64,000 nt of DNA, from NCBI RefSeq assembly GCF_014163735.1, contig NZ_JACJDV010000002.1:1-64000 (forward strand), read 5' to 3'. Shown here piece by piece: positions 54,407 to 62,671 of this stretch (its first letter is position 1; each line of letters opens with the position of its first letter). Position numbers and translations under genes: made by a program. The notes below the pieces were generated by a model, which saw only the letters and a list, made by a program, of their open reading frames with translations, searched no databases and was not told where the DNA came from. This DNA is from Shewanella sp. SR44-3 (GTDB lineage: Bacteria > Pseudomonadota > Gammaproteobacteria > Enterobacterales > Shewanellaceae).

Positions 54407-55816
54407 TTATGCATAATAATCTATAGCAGAATTGGAGTGGCTGGTACGATTTGCCATCAAGTTAGTCTCTTGTGCTGCATTATCATCCAGTTGTTCACCA
54501 CCATAACGCTCGCCACCCTGCCGCTGATCTTTATCTCCACGTCCGCCATCGCCTTGCGAAACATGGCTATCAGAAAGTTGCATTCCCTCTTGAGCCAATA
54601 AATCCCGTAACTTTGGCAGTGCCTGCTCAACCAAATCCTTAGTCTGCGAGTGAGCGACTTGAAACTGTACCTGTGTCTGATCCCCTTGGACATTAATTTT
54701 GACTAACATATGCCCAAGCTCTGGAGGATCAAGACGGATCTCTGCTTGCTGTATGCCTTTACTCACCATGGTGATCAATTGTTGCTGCATCACTGGTGAA
54801 AACTTTTTGATCATTTCCTGCATCTGCAAGCCAGCTTCACCTTGTTTCAAAGATAACTGAAATTGTGGCACCTCACTCTTATGCACGGGTGTGAAACTTG
54901 ACTGATTTTGCAATGCCTTAAGTGCAGCGCTGTCATCTGAGTTTGTGTCTCCAATACTGTTACCTAACTCATTCACAGCCATGCTTGCTGCATTTATGCC
55001 TTGACTTAATTCAAACTTTTTAGCCATTTGAGTATCCAAAGTAACATTAAGCTCAGCTTTAGCTAGCTCAGCACCGGCAAGTTTGGCATCCACTGGCTTT
55101 GCGACCTCTTCATTGCCAAGAATATGTAATTTATCCTTAGCTAAGACGCCGGTTTTGATTTTATCATCAGCCACCATTTGTGCTCCCAACTCAGCATTTT
55201 CATTTTCTTGTGAGTTATCTGCCGCAATATTGGCTTTATCTTGTAGCCAAGCTAGAACACCTGCTGGCAAGGCTATGGGAGCAACGGCATTATTTGCAGC
55301 TTGAGCATTGTAATTTTCCACCAATGCCGCTAACTCCTCTGCTGAAAGCTGAGTCAATGATTCAGCATCTAGCTCGGCAAAGCTTGCTAAAGCAAGCTGC
55401 TGCTCCTCTGACAGCTGAGAAAGAAAGTTGTCTTGTCCCATCTCATCGAAGACACTCTTGACTCCTAAGGATCCGTCAATAAGCTCTGGCGGCAATTGAT
55501 TGCCGACAGCCTCTTCATTATTGTCATTTGCACTCGTTTTACCCGTTAAATCAATTTGAGCCAGAATAAGCTCTAAATTAACATCAGCCTCATCTTCAGA
55601 AAGAATGTCATTTTGAGCCGATGAAAATGAAGCTGAAATACTTGCCGATGTATTTGAATCGTATTTACTCGATGAAAACCCTTCGCTTTGAGTGTTAGAC
55701 ACTTGATTTAGCGCAGCTAAAAATGCATCTGAGCCAGAACTTGAAGACAATTCTCCTGGTGAGGATTTGCTCACCTTCGCGCTTGAACCCAATAAAATAT
55801 TGTTCATCTGTTCCAT
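54407..55816 (-). CDS. fliK: Flagellar hook-length control protein FliK
   Basis: FliK measures hook length and triggers the FlhB switch. The 469-residue protein has a long Ala/Ser/Gln/Glu-rich N-terminal ruler (about 1-330) and the C-terminal Flg_hook domain (about 335-430; QQAEIRLDPPELGHMLVKIN, VQFQVAHSQTKDLVEQALPK), then a Gly/Asp-rich tail (SQGDGGRGDKDQRQGGERYG). The start at 55816 has GGAG six bases upstream; the TTG-started longer frame does not. A sigma-54 promoter precedes it. Confidence 0.93.
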   Translation of the reverse strand: MEQMNNILLGSSAKVSKSSPGELSSSSGSDAFLAALNQVSNTQSEGFSSSKYDSNTSASISASFSSAQNDILSEDEADVNLELILAQIDLTGKTSANDNNEEAVGNQLPPELIDGSLGVKSVFDEMGQDNFLSQLSEEQQLALASFAELDAESLTQLSAEELAALVENYNAQAANNAVAPIALPAGVLAWLQDKANIAADNSQENENAELGAQMVADDKIKTGVLAKDKLHILGNEEVAKPVDAKLAGAELAKAELNVTLDTQMAKKFELSQGINAASMAVNELGNSIGDTNSDDSAALKALQNQSSFTPVHKSEVPQFQLSLKQGEAGLQMQEMIKKFSPVMQQQLITMVSKGIQQAEIRLDPPELGHMLVKINVQGDQTQVQFQVAHSQTKDLVEQALPKLRDLLAQEGMQLSDSHVSQGDGGRGDKDQRQGGERYGGEQLDDNAAQETNLMANRTSHSNSAIDYYA

Positions 55817-55883
55817 AGCTATCTCCAAACCTGTGTTATCAACGGACTCAATCAACGTCTAAATTTCAAATCAGCATTAACCA

Positions 55884-55899
55884 AGCAAATATAGTGCCA
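55884..55899 (-). promoter_or_regulatory. Sigma-54 promoter of fliK
   Basis: On the minus strand, TGGCAC (55899-55894), TATAT and TTGCT (55888-55884) match the sigma-54 consensus TGGCAC-N5-TTGCW exactly. It lies 68 bases before the fliK start codon at 55816. Confidence 0.85.
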
Positions 55900-55985
55900 C
55901 ATTAAAAAATTGTTTCAAGCTGGTCTGCGGCGTAATAAAGACAAGGCATTTTTCTTACACTTTTACTGAGGGCGATGGGATAGAG

Positions 55986-56432
55986 TTACTGCCTTGGCTT
56001 TTTGCGAATAAACTGCTGCATCGCAAATTCATCAGACATCTTTTGCTCACGCAGGTTTTCAGCATGAACGCGTTTCTGCGCTTTTTGATCTAGCAACATT
56101 TCTACCGCTTTACGTTTTTGCTGTTTCTCTTGCCAATTGTTTTGTCGATAAATCACTTGAGTTTCAGCATCTTTCAGCACATTCACTTGTTGGGAAATCG
56201 CATTATCAACCTGTTTAATAAACTGATGAAATTGGGAGTAATGATTAGCACTGAGTGTTTTGCCCTGCTGCTGTCCCATTTGCTTCATATAATCGAGACG
56301 ATAATTATTTAATACCTCCAGCTGCCCTTGGTACTTTTGTTTATCTGACTGAATAGATTTAAGTTGCAATGCCGCTTTTTCTTCGGCGTCACAAGCAAGC
56401 TTTAATACAGTAAACAGGGGATCTTTTTCCAT
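55986..56432 (-). CDS. fliJ: Flagellar export chaperone FliJ
   Basis: A 148-residue coiled-coil protein that links FliI to FlhA. The sequence is almost entirely helical with long heptad-like stretches (EEKAALQLKSIQSDKQKYQG, EKQQKRKAVEMLLDQKAQKR). Length equals E. coli FliJ (147). It sits downstream of fliI, as usual. Confidence 0.92.
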   Translation of the reverse strand: MEKDPLFTVLKLACDAEEKAALQLKSIQSDKQKYQGQLEVLNNYRLDYMKQMGQQQGKTLSANHYSQFHQFIKQVDNAISQQVNVLKDAETQVIYRQNNWQEKQQKRKAVEMLLDQKAQKRVHAENLREQKMSDEFAMQQFIRKKPRQ

Positions 56433-56548
56433 CGAATAGCACTCAATTAGTGTTTAATAAATCGTCACTCGGACGTAACTTGAACGTAATTCTAGGTGCA
56501 CTCTAGCAGTAAAATGGCCAATAACTTGACACTAGAATGGGCCTACGG

Positions 56549-57889
56549 CTAGATATTACATTGAGCGGCGATTTGGCTCAGCATAAGCTGGCTATCATCA
56601 AAACTAATGGCGTCTTTAAATCCTTGGCGTAGGAAAGCATTCATCGCAGGCTGCAATCTAATGGCATTGTCTATGCGTGGATCGCTGCCTTGTGCATAAG
56701 CGCCGATAGAAATAAGATCTCGGTTTTGCTGATACATGGAATACATTTGTTTCACCCTTCGCATCGCTTCGAGGTGTTCATTTGATATAACCATAGGCGC
56801 CACACGACTAATTGATGATTCAATATCTATCGCAGGGTAATGACCTGAGTCGGCTAAACGCCTTGAAAGTACAATGTGTCCATCCAAAATCGCCCTTGAA
56901 GCATCTGCAATAGGATCTTGCTGATCATCACCTTCAGTCAGTACGGTATAAAAAGCGGTAATAGAGCCTTGCCCTGGACCGCCGTTACCAGCCCGCTCAA
57001 CTAAACGAGGTAGTTTGGCAAACACTGAAGGTGGGTAACCTTTAGTTGCAGGTGGCTCACCCACAGCAAGCGCAACTTCACGCTGTGCTTGGGCGTAACG
57101 AGTTAAGCTATCCATCAATAACAATACGTTATAACCTAAATCACGAAAATACTCAGCGATTCGGGTCGACGTTTCACAGGCACGTAAGCGCATTAAAGGT
57201 GAAGTATCGGCAGGTGCTGCCACCACCACTGAGCGCGCGCGGCCTTGTTCACCTAAAATTTCTTCAATAAATTCTTTGACTTCGCGGCCACGCTCTCCTA
57301 CTAACCCCACCACAATAATATCGGCAGTAGTGCCTCGGGTCATCATACCTAAGAGCACACTTTTACCAACGCCAGAACCTGCAAATAGCCCCATACGCTG
57401 ACCTTTACCTACAGTTAGCATGGCATTAATGGCCCTCACTCCCACATCTAAGGGCTCAGTAATCGCCCGGCGTGAAAGTGGGTTAATGTTAGGACCATGG
57501 CGTGAAGCATGCTGATCGGTATTAAGTGGTCCAAGTCCATCCAAAGGTAAGCCACTACCATCTAATACTCTGCCTAGTAAGGCCATGCCAACATTGAGGC
57601 CTGATTGCTCTCCAAGGGGCTTAACTTTTGCCCCAGGAAGTACCCCTCTGAGCTCTTCAATCGGCATGAGGTAAAGGAGTTTATCGTCAAATCCTACGAC
57701 TTCAGCAATTAACTCTCCTACCATAGTTTCAATTGAACATAAACTTCCCACTGGAGCACGACAGCCACTGGCTTCTAACGTCAATCCAACCACTCGCACT
57801 AGCTGTCCGCTGGCAACTGGCACTAAAGGATTAACCCGCTTAGTGTGTCCTTTTAGCTTATTGAGAAGTTGATGTTGACGGCTGAGCAT
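56549..57889 (-). CDS. fliI: Flagellum-specific ATPase FliI
   Basis: The hexameric export ATPase. The 446-residue protein has the F1-ATPase-like P-loop [17 protein letters not shown] (about residue 168), Walker B-type [20 protein letters not shown], and the arginine-finger region. The start is set at the ATG at 57889, with GGAG seven bases upstream; an ATG one codon before is equally possible. The frame overlaps the end of fliH by about 32 bases. All key residues are intact. Confidence 0.95.
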   Translation of the reverse strand: MLSRQHQLLNKLKGHTKRVNPLVPVASGQLVRVVGLTLEASGCRAPVGSLCSIETMVGELIAEVVGFDDKLLYLMPIEELRGVLPGAKVKPLGEQSGLNVGMALLGRVLDGSGLPLDGLGPLNTDQHASRHGPNINPLSRRAITEPLDVGVRAINAMLTVGKGQRMGLFAGSGVGKSVLLGMMTRGTTADIIVVGLVGERGREVKEFIEEILGEQGRARSVVVAAPADTSPLMRLRACETSTRIAEYFRDLGYNVLLLMDSLTRYAQAQREVALAVGEPPATKGYPPSVFAKLPRLVERAGNGGPGQGSITAFYTVLTEGDDQQDPIADASRAILDGHIVLSRRLADSGHYPAIDIESSISRVAPMVISNEHLEAMRRVKQMYSMYQQNRDLISIGAYAQGSDPRIDNAIRLQPAMNAFLRQGFKDAISFDDSQLMLSQIAAQCNI

Positions 57890-59042
57890 CATGGTTCTCC
57901 TTGGCACTGTCATCGTCAACTGTGGTGTGTTGTTCTTGAGGCGCTACACTATCTGTACTATCTATGCTTTTCGTTAATTCAGTGTCAAAGGGCTTTGGCG
58001 ACGGGGCTGTAGCAATCTCAGCGTCTAAAGTTGTGCTTTTGGGAGCGGTCAACTCCACAGGTTCAGTTTCTAAGCTTTCATTTTGATGCTCCGCCTCACC
58101 TTGCTCCTGTGGTTGATGGGCATCAGTATTGTCGCCCGCACTAGCCAGGGCATCTTGTTTTGAACTCTCAGCAGCCTTATGAATATTAAACTCGTCAGCA
58201 TCGATAATATCTGTGGTGTAACCTTTGTCATCCCCTTTGTTTGCTTGAATTTCAGCGCCTAATCCACTTGATTGTTGCTTTAGATCTTCTAGCACTTGAG
58301 CCATGCGCTCTTCAATTCTCAAATCTACTGCTGAACGTACGCTATCAATAATACAATCCCCTCCTGATAACGCGGGATCAACATCTAGTTGCCAACTGTT
58401 TTTGTCGAGTTGCTCTTGGCTATAAAATTGACTAATAAGTTCTGCATCTTGCTGATTAACACGAATTTTGATTTGCTGCTCTTTTATAGGCAGTGAATTG
58501 ATCCCTTGCCGTAGGGCGGCAAGAATGTGCTCAGGATGGGTGTTAATTTCGTTGATAATAACCGCTTTACTTAATGCTAATACTAAACTTAATAGTTCAG
58601 ACTCTATTTCTTGATCTAGCACCGCTAAAGGTTTTTCAAATTGCTCAAGGATATGGCTAAAGCGCTGAACTAAGGCATCGGCTTCAGCTTTTCCGGTTTC
58701 TAAACCTTGTTGCTCACCTTGTTCGAGTCCTTGTTGATGACCTTGCTCTAAACCTTCCAAGCGGCCTTGCTCTAAACCTACTTGATAGCCTTCTTCTTTA
58801 CCTTGCTGAAAACCTTCTTGCTCGGCAATAGCGCGCATTTCTTCAAGCTGCGCCATAGTTAAAGGTTTAGGCTCTTCTTCTACGGGCTCATCAACCACAT
58901 GTGGTTGTGGCTTTTTACCATAAAGATTAGAGGGACCAAGAGACTGAGCATCGCTCATATCAGGCAAACGCCAATGACTGAACTCAGGTTCATCATCAAC
59001 ACTGAGTACATGTTTAAAACGATTCGGTTTCGATTCAGTCAT
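57858..59042 (-). CDS. fliH: Flagellar assembly protein FliH, with a long acidic tail
   Basis: FliH binds FliI and holds it off or on the membrane. At 394 residues it is much longer than E. coli FliH (235). Residues 77-117 carry ten consecutive GxxxG steps (11 glycines four apart), a pattern known from FliH proteins but long here. The FliI-binding C-terminal domain covers about 125-255 ([30 protein letters not shown]). Residues about 261-394 form an acidic, Ser/Thr/Pro/Gln-rich, probably disordered tail with no family counterpart I recognise. The tail's last codons overlap fliI. Confidence 0.92.
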   Translation of the reverse strand: MTESKPNRFKHVLSVDDEPEFSHWRLPDMSDAQSLGPSNLYGKKPQPHVVDEPVEEEPKPLTMAQLEEMRAIAEQEGFQQGKEEGYQVGLEQGRLEGLEQGHQQGLEQGEQQGLETGKAEADALVQRFSHILEQFEKPLAVLDQEIESELLSLVLALSKAVIINEINTHPEHILAALRQGINSLPIKEQQIKIRVNQQDAELISQFYSQEQLDKNSWQLDVDPALSGGDCIIDSVRSAVDLRIEERMAQVLEDLKQQSSGLGAEIQANKGDDKGYTTDIIDADEFNIHKAAESSKQDALASAGDNTDAHQPQEQGEAEHQNESLETEPVELTAPKSTTLDAEIATAPSPKPFDTELTKSIDSTDSVAPQEQHTTVDDDSAKENHDAQPSTSTSQ

Positions 59043-59127
59043 CCAGTTACCGCTTATAAAGCATATTGATTAAAGACCAATGCTAGCATTATTCAGTATA
59101 GTCATTGGTATCATTTATCACGTGAGT

Positions 59128-60174
59128 TTAGAGGAAGTCATCGCCGCCACCGCCACCGCCGAGCATGATCTCACCGCTATCACTCAATCGGCGAGCAATG
59201 GAAAGGATTTCTTTCTGAGCAGACTCAACTTCACTGACACGAATTGGCCCCATGGCATCAAGATCATCACGCAGCAACTCAGCGGCGCGTTTGGACATAT
59301 TACCCAAAATTTTCTCTTTAAGTTGATCGTCAGCACCTTTAAGGGCTTTCATTAACACATCTTGCTGTACTTCACGTAGTATGGCTTGAATACCTCTATC
59401 GTCAACATCGATAAGGTTTTCAAACACAAACATCATATCTTGGATTTGCTGCGCCATCTCTTCATCAGATTCACGCATGGTTTCCATGATCTGACTTTCA
59501 ATGCCTGTATCTAGGTAGTTCATAATGTTCGCAGCCGCTTTTAAGCCGCCCATTTTGGCCGCTTGTGCACCGCCTTGACCCGCAAACTGTTTCTCCATGA
59601 TGTCGTTAAGCTCTTGCAGCGCCGCAGGTTGCACTTCTTCTAAATTGGCAATACGCATCATAAGATCAAGACGAGTATTCTCTGGGAACTGACTAAAAAT
59701 CTCAGCGGCTTGATCAGGCTCTAAATAAGATAATACTATGGTCTGGATCTGTGGATGTTCATTTTGGATAATGGTCGCAACTTGTCTTGCATCCATCCAT
59801 TTCAGAGACTCAAGGCCCTTAGCCCCGCCGCCCATAATAATTTGCTCAATAAGATTGCCAGCTTTATCTTCACCCAGTGCTGCAGTTAAGGCTTTACGAA
59901 CGAATTCTTCACTGTTAAAACCAATGGATGAAAACTTCTGGATATCATCCAAAAACTGCTTATGAACACTGATAACTTTCTCTTGGCCAAAGTCATCCAT
60001 GCCCGCCATTGCCATACCCACTTTCTGCACTTGCTTGGGTTCCAAATGCTTTAAAATTGAGGCGGCATCACCTTCGCTCAAGCTGAGCAAAAGAATGGCA
60101 GTTTTCTCTATGCCAGTAAGATTGATACTTGCACCTTCGGCGTTTTCAGCCACATCTGTTTTATTTTTGGGCAT
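59128..60174 (-). CDS. fliG: Flagellar motor switch protein FliG
   Basis: The C-ring protein that transmits torque. The 348-residue protein has the three FliG domains, with the EHPQ motif region IQNEHPQIQTIVLSYL (about residue 135), the linker helix GMDD/MGGLKAAANIMNYLD, and the charged torque helix QQDVLMKALKGADDQLKEKI and MSKRAAELLRDDLDAMGPIR. The C-terminus ends in a Gly run (GGGGGGDDFL). It overlaps fliF by 14 bases. Confidence 0.96.
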   Translation of the reverse strand: MPKNKTDVAENAEGASINLTGIEKTAILLLSLSEGDAASILKHLEPKQVQKVGMAMAGMDDFGQEKVISVHKQFLDDIQKFSSIGFNSEEFVRKALTAALGEDKAGNLIEQIIMGGGAKGLESLKWMDARQVATIIQNEHPQIQTIVLSYLEPDQAAEIFSQFPENTRLDLMMRIANLEEVQPAALQELNDIMEKQFAGQGGAQAAKMGGLKAAANIMNYLDTGIESQIMETMRESDEEMAQQIQDMMFVFENLIDVDDRGIQAILREVQQDVLMKALKGADDQLKEKILGNMSKRAAELLRDDLDAMGPIRVSEVESAQKEILSIARRLSDSGEIMLGGGGGGDDFL

Positions 60175-61864
60175 CTTCTAATAACCAGTTTTTCACAACT
60201 TGAGTTGATAGCTCGGGCTCGTTGGCGACCAGAGCTCTGATGGCTTTTATCATATCATCATCTTTGTGCAGATTTGGAATATGAATTGAACCATCGTCAG
60301 CGTAACTGTATTCAGCTTCTTTAGTATTAAGCATACCGAGCGTATCTGCTGCATATTGATCTTCAATCTCAGCCAATTCATGACCTAGACGAGTATCATC
60401 TGGCATATTAACCCCATCAGGATCAATAAGACGTTTAAGCATAGGCCTTACTACCGCTAAGATAAGTACCAAAATTACAAGCGCGCCTATGCCTAGCTTA
60501 ACCGCACGCCAAAACCATGGCTGCTCCCACATATCTGGGGCGGGCAATTCTTCAAGTAGATGATCCATAAAGGGGACCGTGACCACTTCAAGCGTATCGC
60601 CGCGCTGGGAGCTAAATCCTACAGCACCTTCTAATAAACGGCGAATGTTAGATAATTCTTGTTCGGTGCGCGCCACTTTAGCAATTTGACCATCTTCACC
60701 AGCAGCACCAGCTTTGAAATCAATGGCCACTGAAACACTCACTCGCCTTACTACACCCACTTGTTGGCGTGTATGGCTTATTGTGGTGTCGAGCTCAAAG
60801 TTACGGGTCGCTTCTCTGTGACTATTACCACTGCTGGCACTTTCTGTCGCTTCTCCAGCATTTTCGGGGATATCAGACTCCATTGGTGGCTGATTGGTCA
60901 AAGCGCCGGGGATGCCGCCGATCCGCTCACCATCGCTATTGGTTTCTATGGTCATTTCACTGCGAAGCGCTGGTAAGTCTGGGGCAAAACGTTTAGAGGT
61001 TTGCTCGATGGCGGTAAAGTCCATGGTCACATCAACTTCTGAGGTGAAGTTCTCAGGACCAAGAATAGGCATTAAGATAGATTCGATTTTTTTGCGGTAC
61101 TCAGCTTCTTGATTTTGCACTAATTCAAGTTCACGACGTGCACGAGCTGAAGCGCCATCTTGACTGCCAGAATTGAGTAGACGGCCATTAGAATCTGTAA
61201 CTGTTACCCGCTCAGGCTCTAAACCTTGTACAGCTGATGCGACGATATCAACAATAGAGTCAATTTCTTCTTGACCCAGTGATCCCCGTCTAACGTTAAT
61301 GACCACTGTTGCACTTGGCTGAGATTGATTACGAGCAAATACGTTTTCTTTAGGTAGTGCTAAAATCACTTTCGCACGACTCACACTTTTCAACTCTTCA
61401 ATAACTCGAGCAAGATTAAGCTCTTGACTGTGTTTAAGCCTAGCCTGTTCCATTCTTTGGCTTACACCAAAGCCACTGTCTTTGCTCAAATAATCATTGC
61501 TGTCGGCTTTATTTTCAATGCCAGCGCGGCTCAAAATCAATTTAATATCTTGGTATTGGTCTTCAGGTACTTTAATAACATCGAGCTGGATTTCATATTG
61601 GATCTGATTTTGATCGAGTACATCAAGTACTTGGATCATTTCAGCCGTTTCCATTTTACCTAAAGGGCGATATTCAGGCTCTTGAGCCCACATCATCACA
61701 AAAACGGCTAACGCTAAACAGACAGCCAAGGCTAAGATCATGGTTATTTGGCGCAAAAAGTCTGTGCTGCCAATATTACTCATTAGCCCTGATTTATTCT
61801 CTTCGGCTACGCCAGTGCTATCCGCACCGTCTGAACCCACTATGATATCTGTGCTCACATTCAA
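60161..61864 (-). CDS. fliF: Flagellar MS-ring protein FliF
   Basis: FliF forms the MS ring in the inner membrane. The 567-residue protein has two membrane helices (about 37-60 and 458-480), YscJ-like ring domains between (VSRAKVILALPKENVFARNQ), and a C-terminal cytoplasmic FliG-binding segment (about 530-567, MIKAIRALVANEPELSTQVV). The length and order are normal. Confidence 0.96.
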   Translation of the reverse strand: MNVSTDIIVGSDGADSTGVAEENKSGLMSNIGSTDFLRQITMILALAVCLALAVFVMMWAQEPEYRPLGKMETAEMIQVLDVLDQNQIQYEIQLDVIKVPEDQYQDIKLILSRAGIENKADSNDYLSKDSGFGVSQRMEQARLKHSQELNLARVIEELKSVSRAKVILALPKENVFARNQSQPSATVVINVRRGSLGQEEIDSIVDIVASAVQGLEPERVTVTDSNGRLLNSGSQDGASARARRELELVQNQEAEYRKKIESILMPILGPENFTSEVDVTMDFTAIEQTSKRFAPDLPALRSEMTIETNSDGERIGGIPGALTNQPPMESDIPENAGEATESASSGNSHREATRNFELDTTISHTRQQVGVVRRVSVSVAIDFKAGAAGEDGQIAKVARTEQELSNIRRLLEGAVGFSSQRGDTLEVVTVPFMDHLLEELPAPDMWEQPWFWRAVKLGIGALVILVLILAVVRPMLKRLIDPDGVNMPDDTRLGHELAEIEDQYAADTLGMLNTKEAEYSYADDGSIHIPNLHKDDDMIKAIRALVANEPELSTQVVKNWLLEDAQK

Positions 61865-61890
61865 TACCTGCTAATTGAGTGAAAAAATGC

Positions 61891-62232
61891 CTAAACGGGC
61901 ATGCTCATGATTTCTTTATAGGCTTCAACAAGCTTATTACGCACTTGTACCGTAGCCTCAAATGCAACGCCCGCTTTCTCTCTCGCAATCACAGTATCAG
62001 ATAAGCTCACACGTGTGTCTCCCATATCTAATCTTGTCGCTAAACTTGCTGAGTTTTGCTGGAGCCCATTGACACTCCCGACGGCCTGAGACAAAAGCTG
62101 TCCAAAATCTGCACCTTGAGTGTTATTCACTTGCTGGAGCAGGTTGGGACGAATTCCATTAGTCTGTGACGGTGTGATTTCACCACGAAGTGACTGCATT
62201 TCTTGCAATAATGGATTTGCGCTTATTTGCAT
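61891..62232 (-). CDS. fliE: Flagellar hook-basal body protein FliE
   Basis: A 113-residue rod protein that joins the MS ring to the rod. The C-terminal segment VAFEATVQVRNKLVEAYKEI is the family signature. It starts at ATG 62232 with GGGAG seven bases upstream. It is the first gene after a sigma-54 promoter and opens the fliEFGHIJ operon. Confidence 0.94.
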   Translation of the reverse strand: MQISANPLLQEMQSLRGEITPSQTNGIRPNLLQQVNNTQGADFGQLLSQAVGSVNGLQQNSASLATRLDMGDTRVSLSDTVIAREKAGVAFEATVQVRNKLVEAYKEIMSMPV

Positions 62233-62287
62233 TTTGAGCTCCCTTTCGTCGGAAAGTTGACGAACAATACCTAGTTAGTGGAGTTAG

Positions 62288-62303
62288 TGCAAATTAAATG
62301 CCA
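62288..62303 (-). promoter_or_regulatory. Sigma-54 promoter of fliE
   Basis: On the minus strand, TGGCAT (62303-62298), TTAAT and TTGCA (62292-62288) match the sigma-54 consensus with only the last base of the -24 box changed and the GG-N10-GC spacing intact. The fliE start is 56 bases downstream. Confidence 0.82.
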
Positions 62304-62333
62304 AGACGAGAAAATAAATAAAATTAATAGCAT

Positions 62334-62365
62334 AAAAAATCTACTCATCATTGGACGAGTAGATT
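62334..62365 (-). terminator. flrC terminator
   Basis: A 12-bp stem with one G-T pair (AATCTACTCGTC with GATGAGTAGATT, 62365-62338, four-base loop) is followed on the minus strand by TTTTTT (62339-62334). It lies between flrC and the fliE promoter and separates them. Confidence 0.85.
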
Positions 62366-62671
62366 AAGTGTTTGAGCTGAGTATCCTGTGTTTAAAGCGA
62401 GAAGAACCAGCTTTAAGCGCTAAACCCTACCTAACCTCAACTCGGGTTAAGAGATGGATGGGCGGCAGTGAATTATCAAATAAATTCAACATATTACATT
62501 AAACTTTAACTTTACCCTGAAAACAAGGCGAATTTGCGCGTCAATAGCTAGCCTATTGCAAGTCTTCTCGTGTAAAGGAATAACGCAGTTAGCAGTGCAA
62601 AGAGCTGTTTGATATGCATTGATTCTCCCGAGCTGAGGTTACCTAGTTAGCGGCAGAGAAAATGCGATTCA
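62366..62671. other. flrC-fliE intergenic sequence with possible decayed repeat
   Basis: This stretch has no convincing gene. It contains a small inverted repeat CAATAG-CTAGC-CTATTG (about 62540-62565) inside A/T-rich sequence beginning with ACAAGGCG. The same short ACAAGGCG/TCAAGGCG start and central hairpin style appear in the MITE-like element at 13892-14167, so it may be a decayed repeat, but the similarity is too weak for a firm call. Confidence 0.3.

Noticed and set aside
58680-58815. DNA tandem repeat within fliH as a mobile or regulatory repeat
   Set aside because: The repetition comes from the GxxxG codons of FliH and is explained by the protein.
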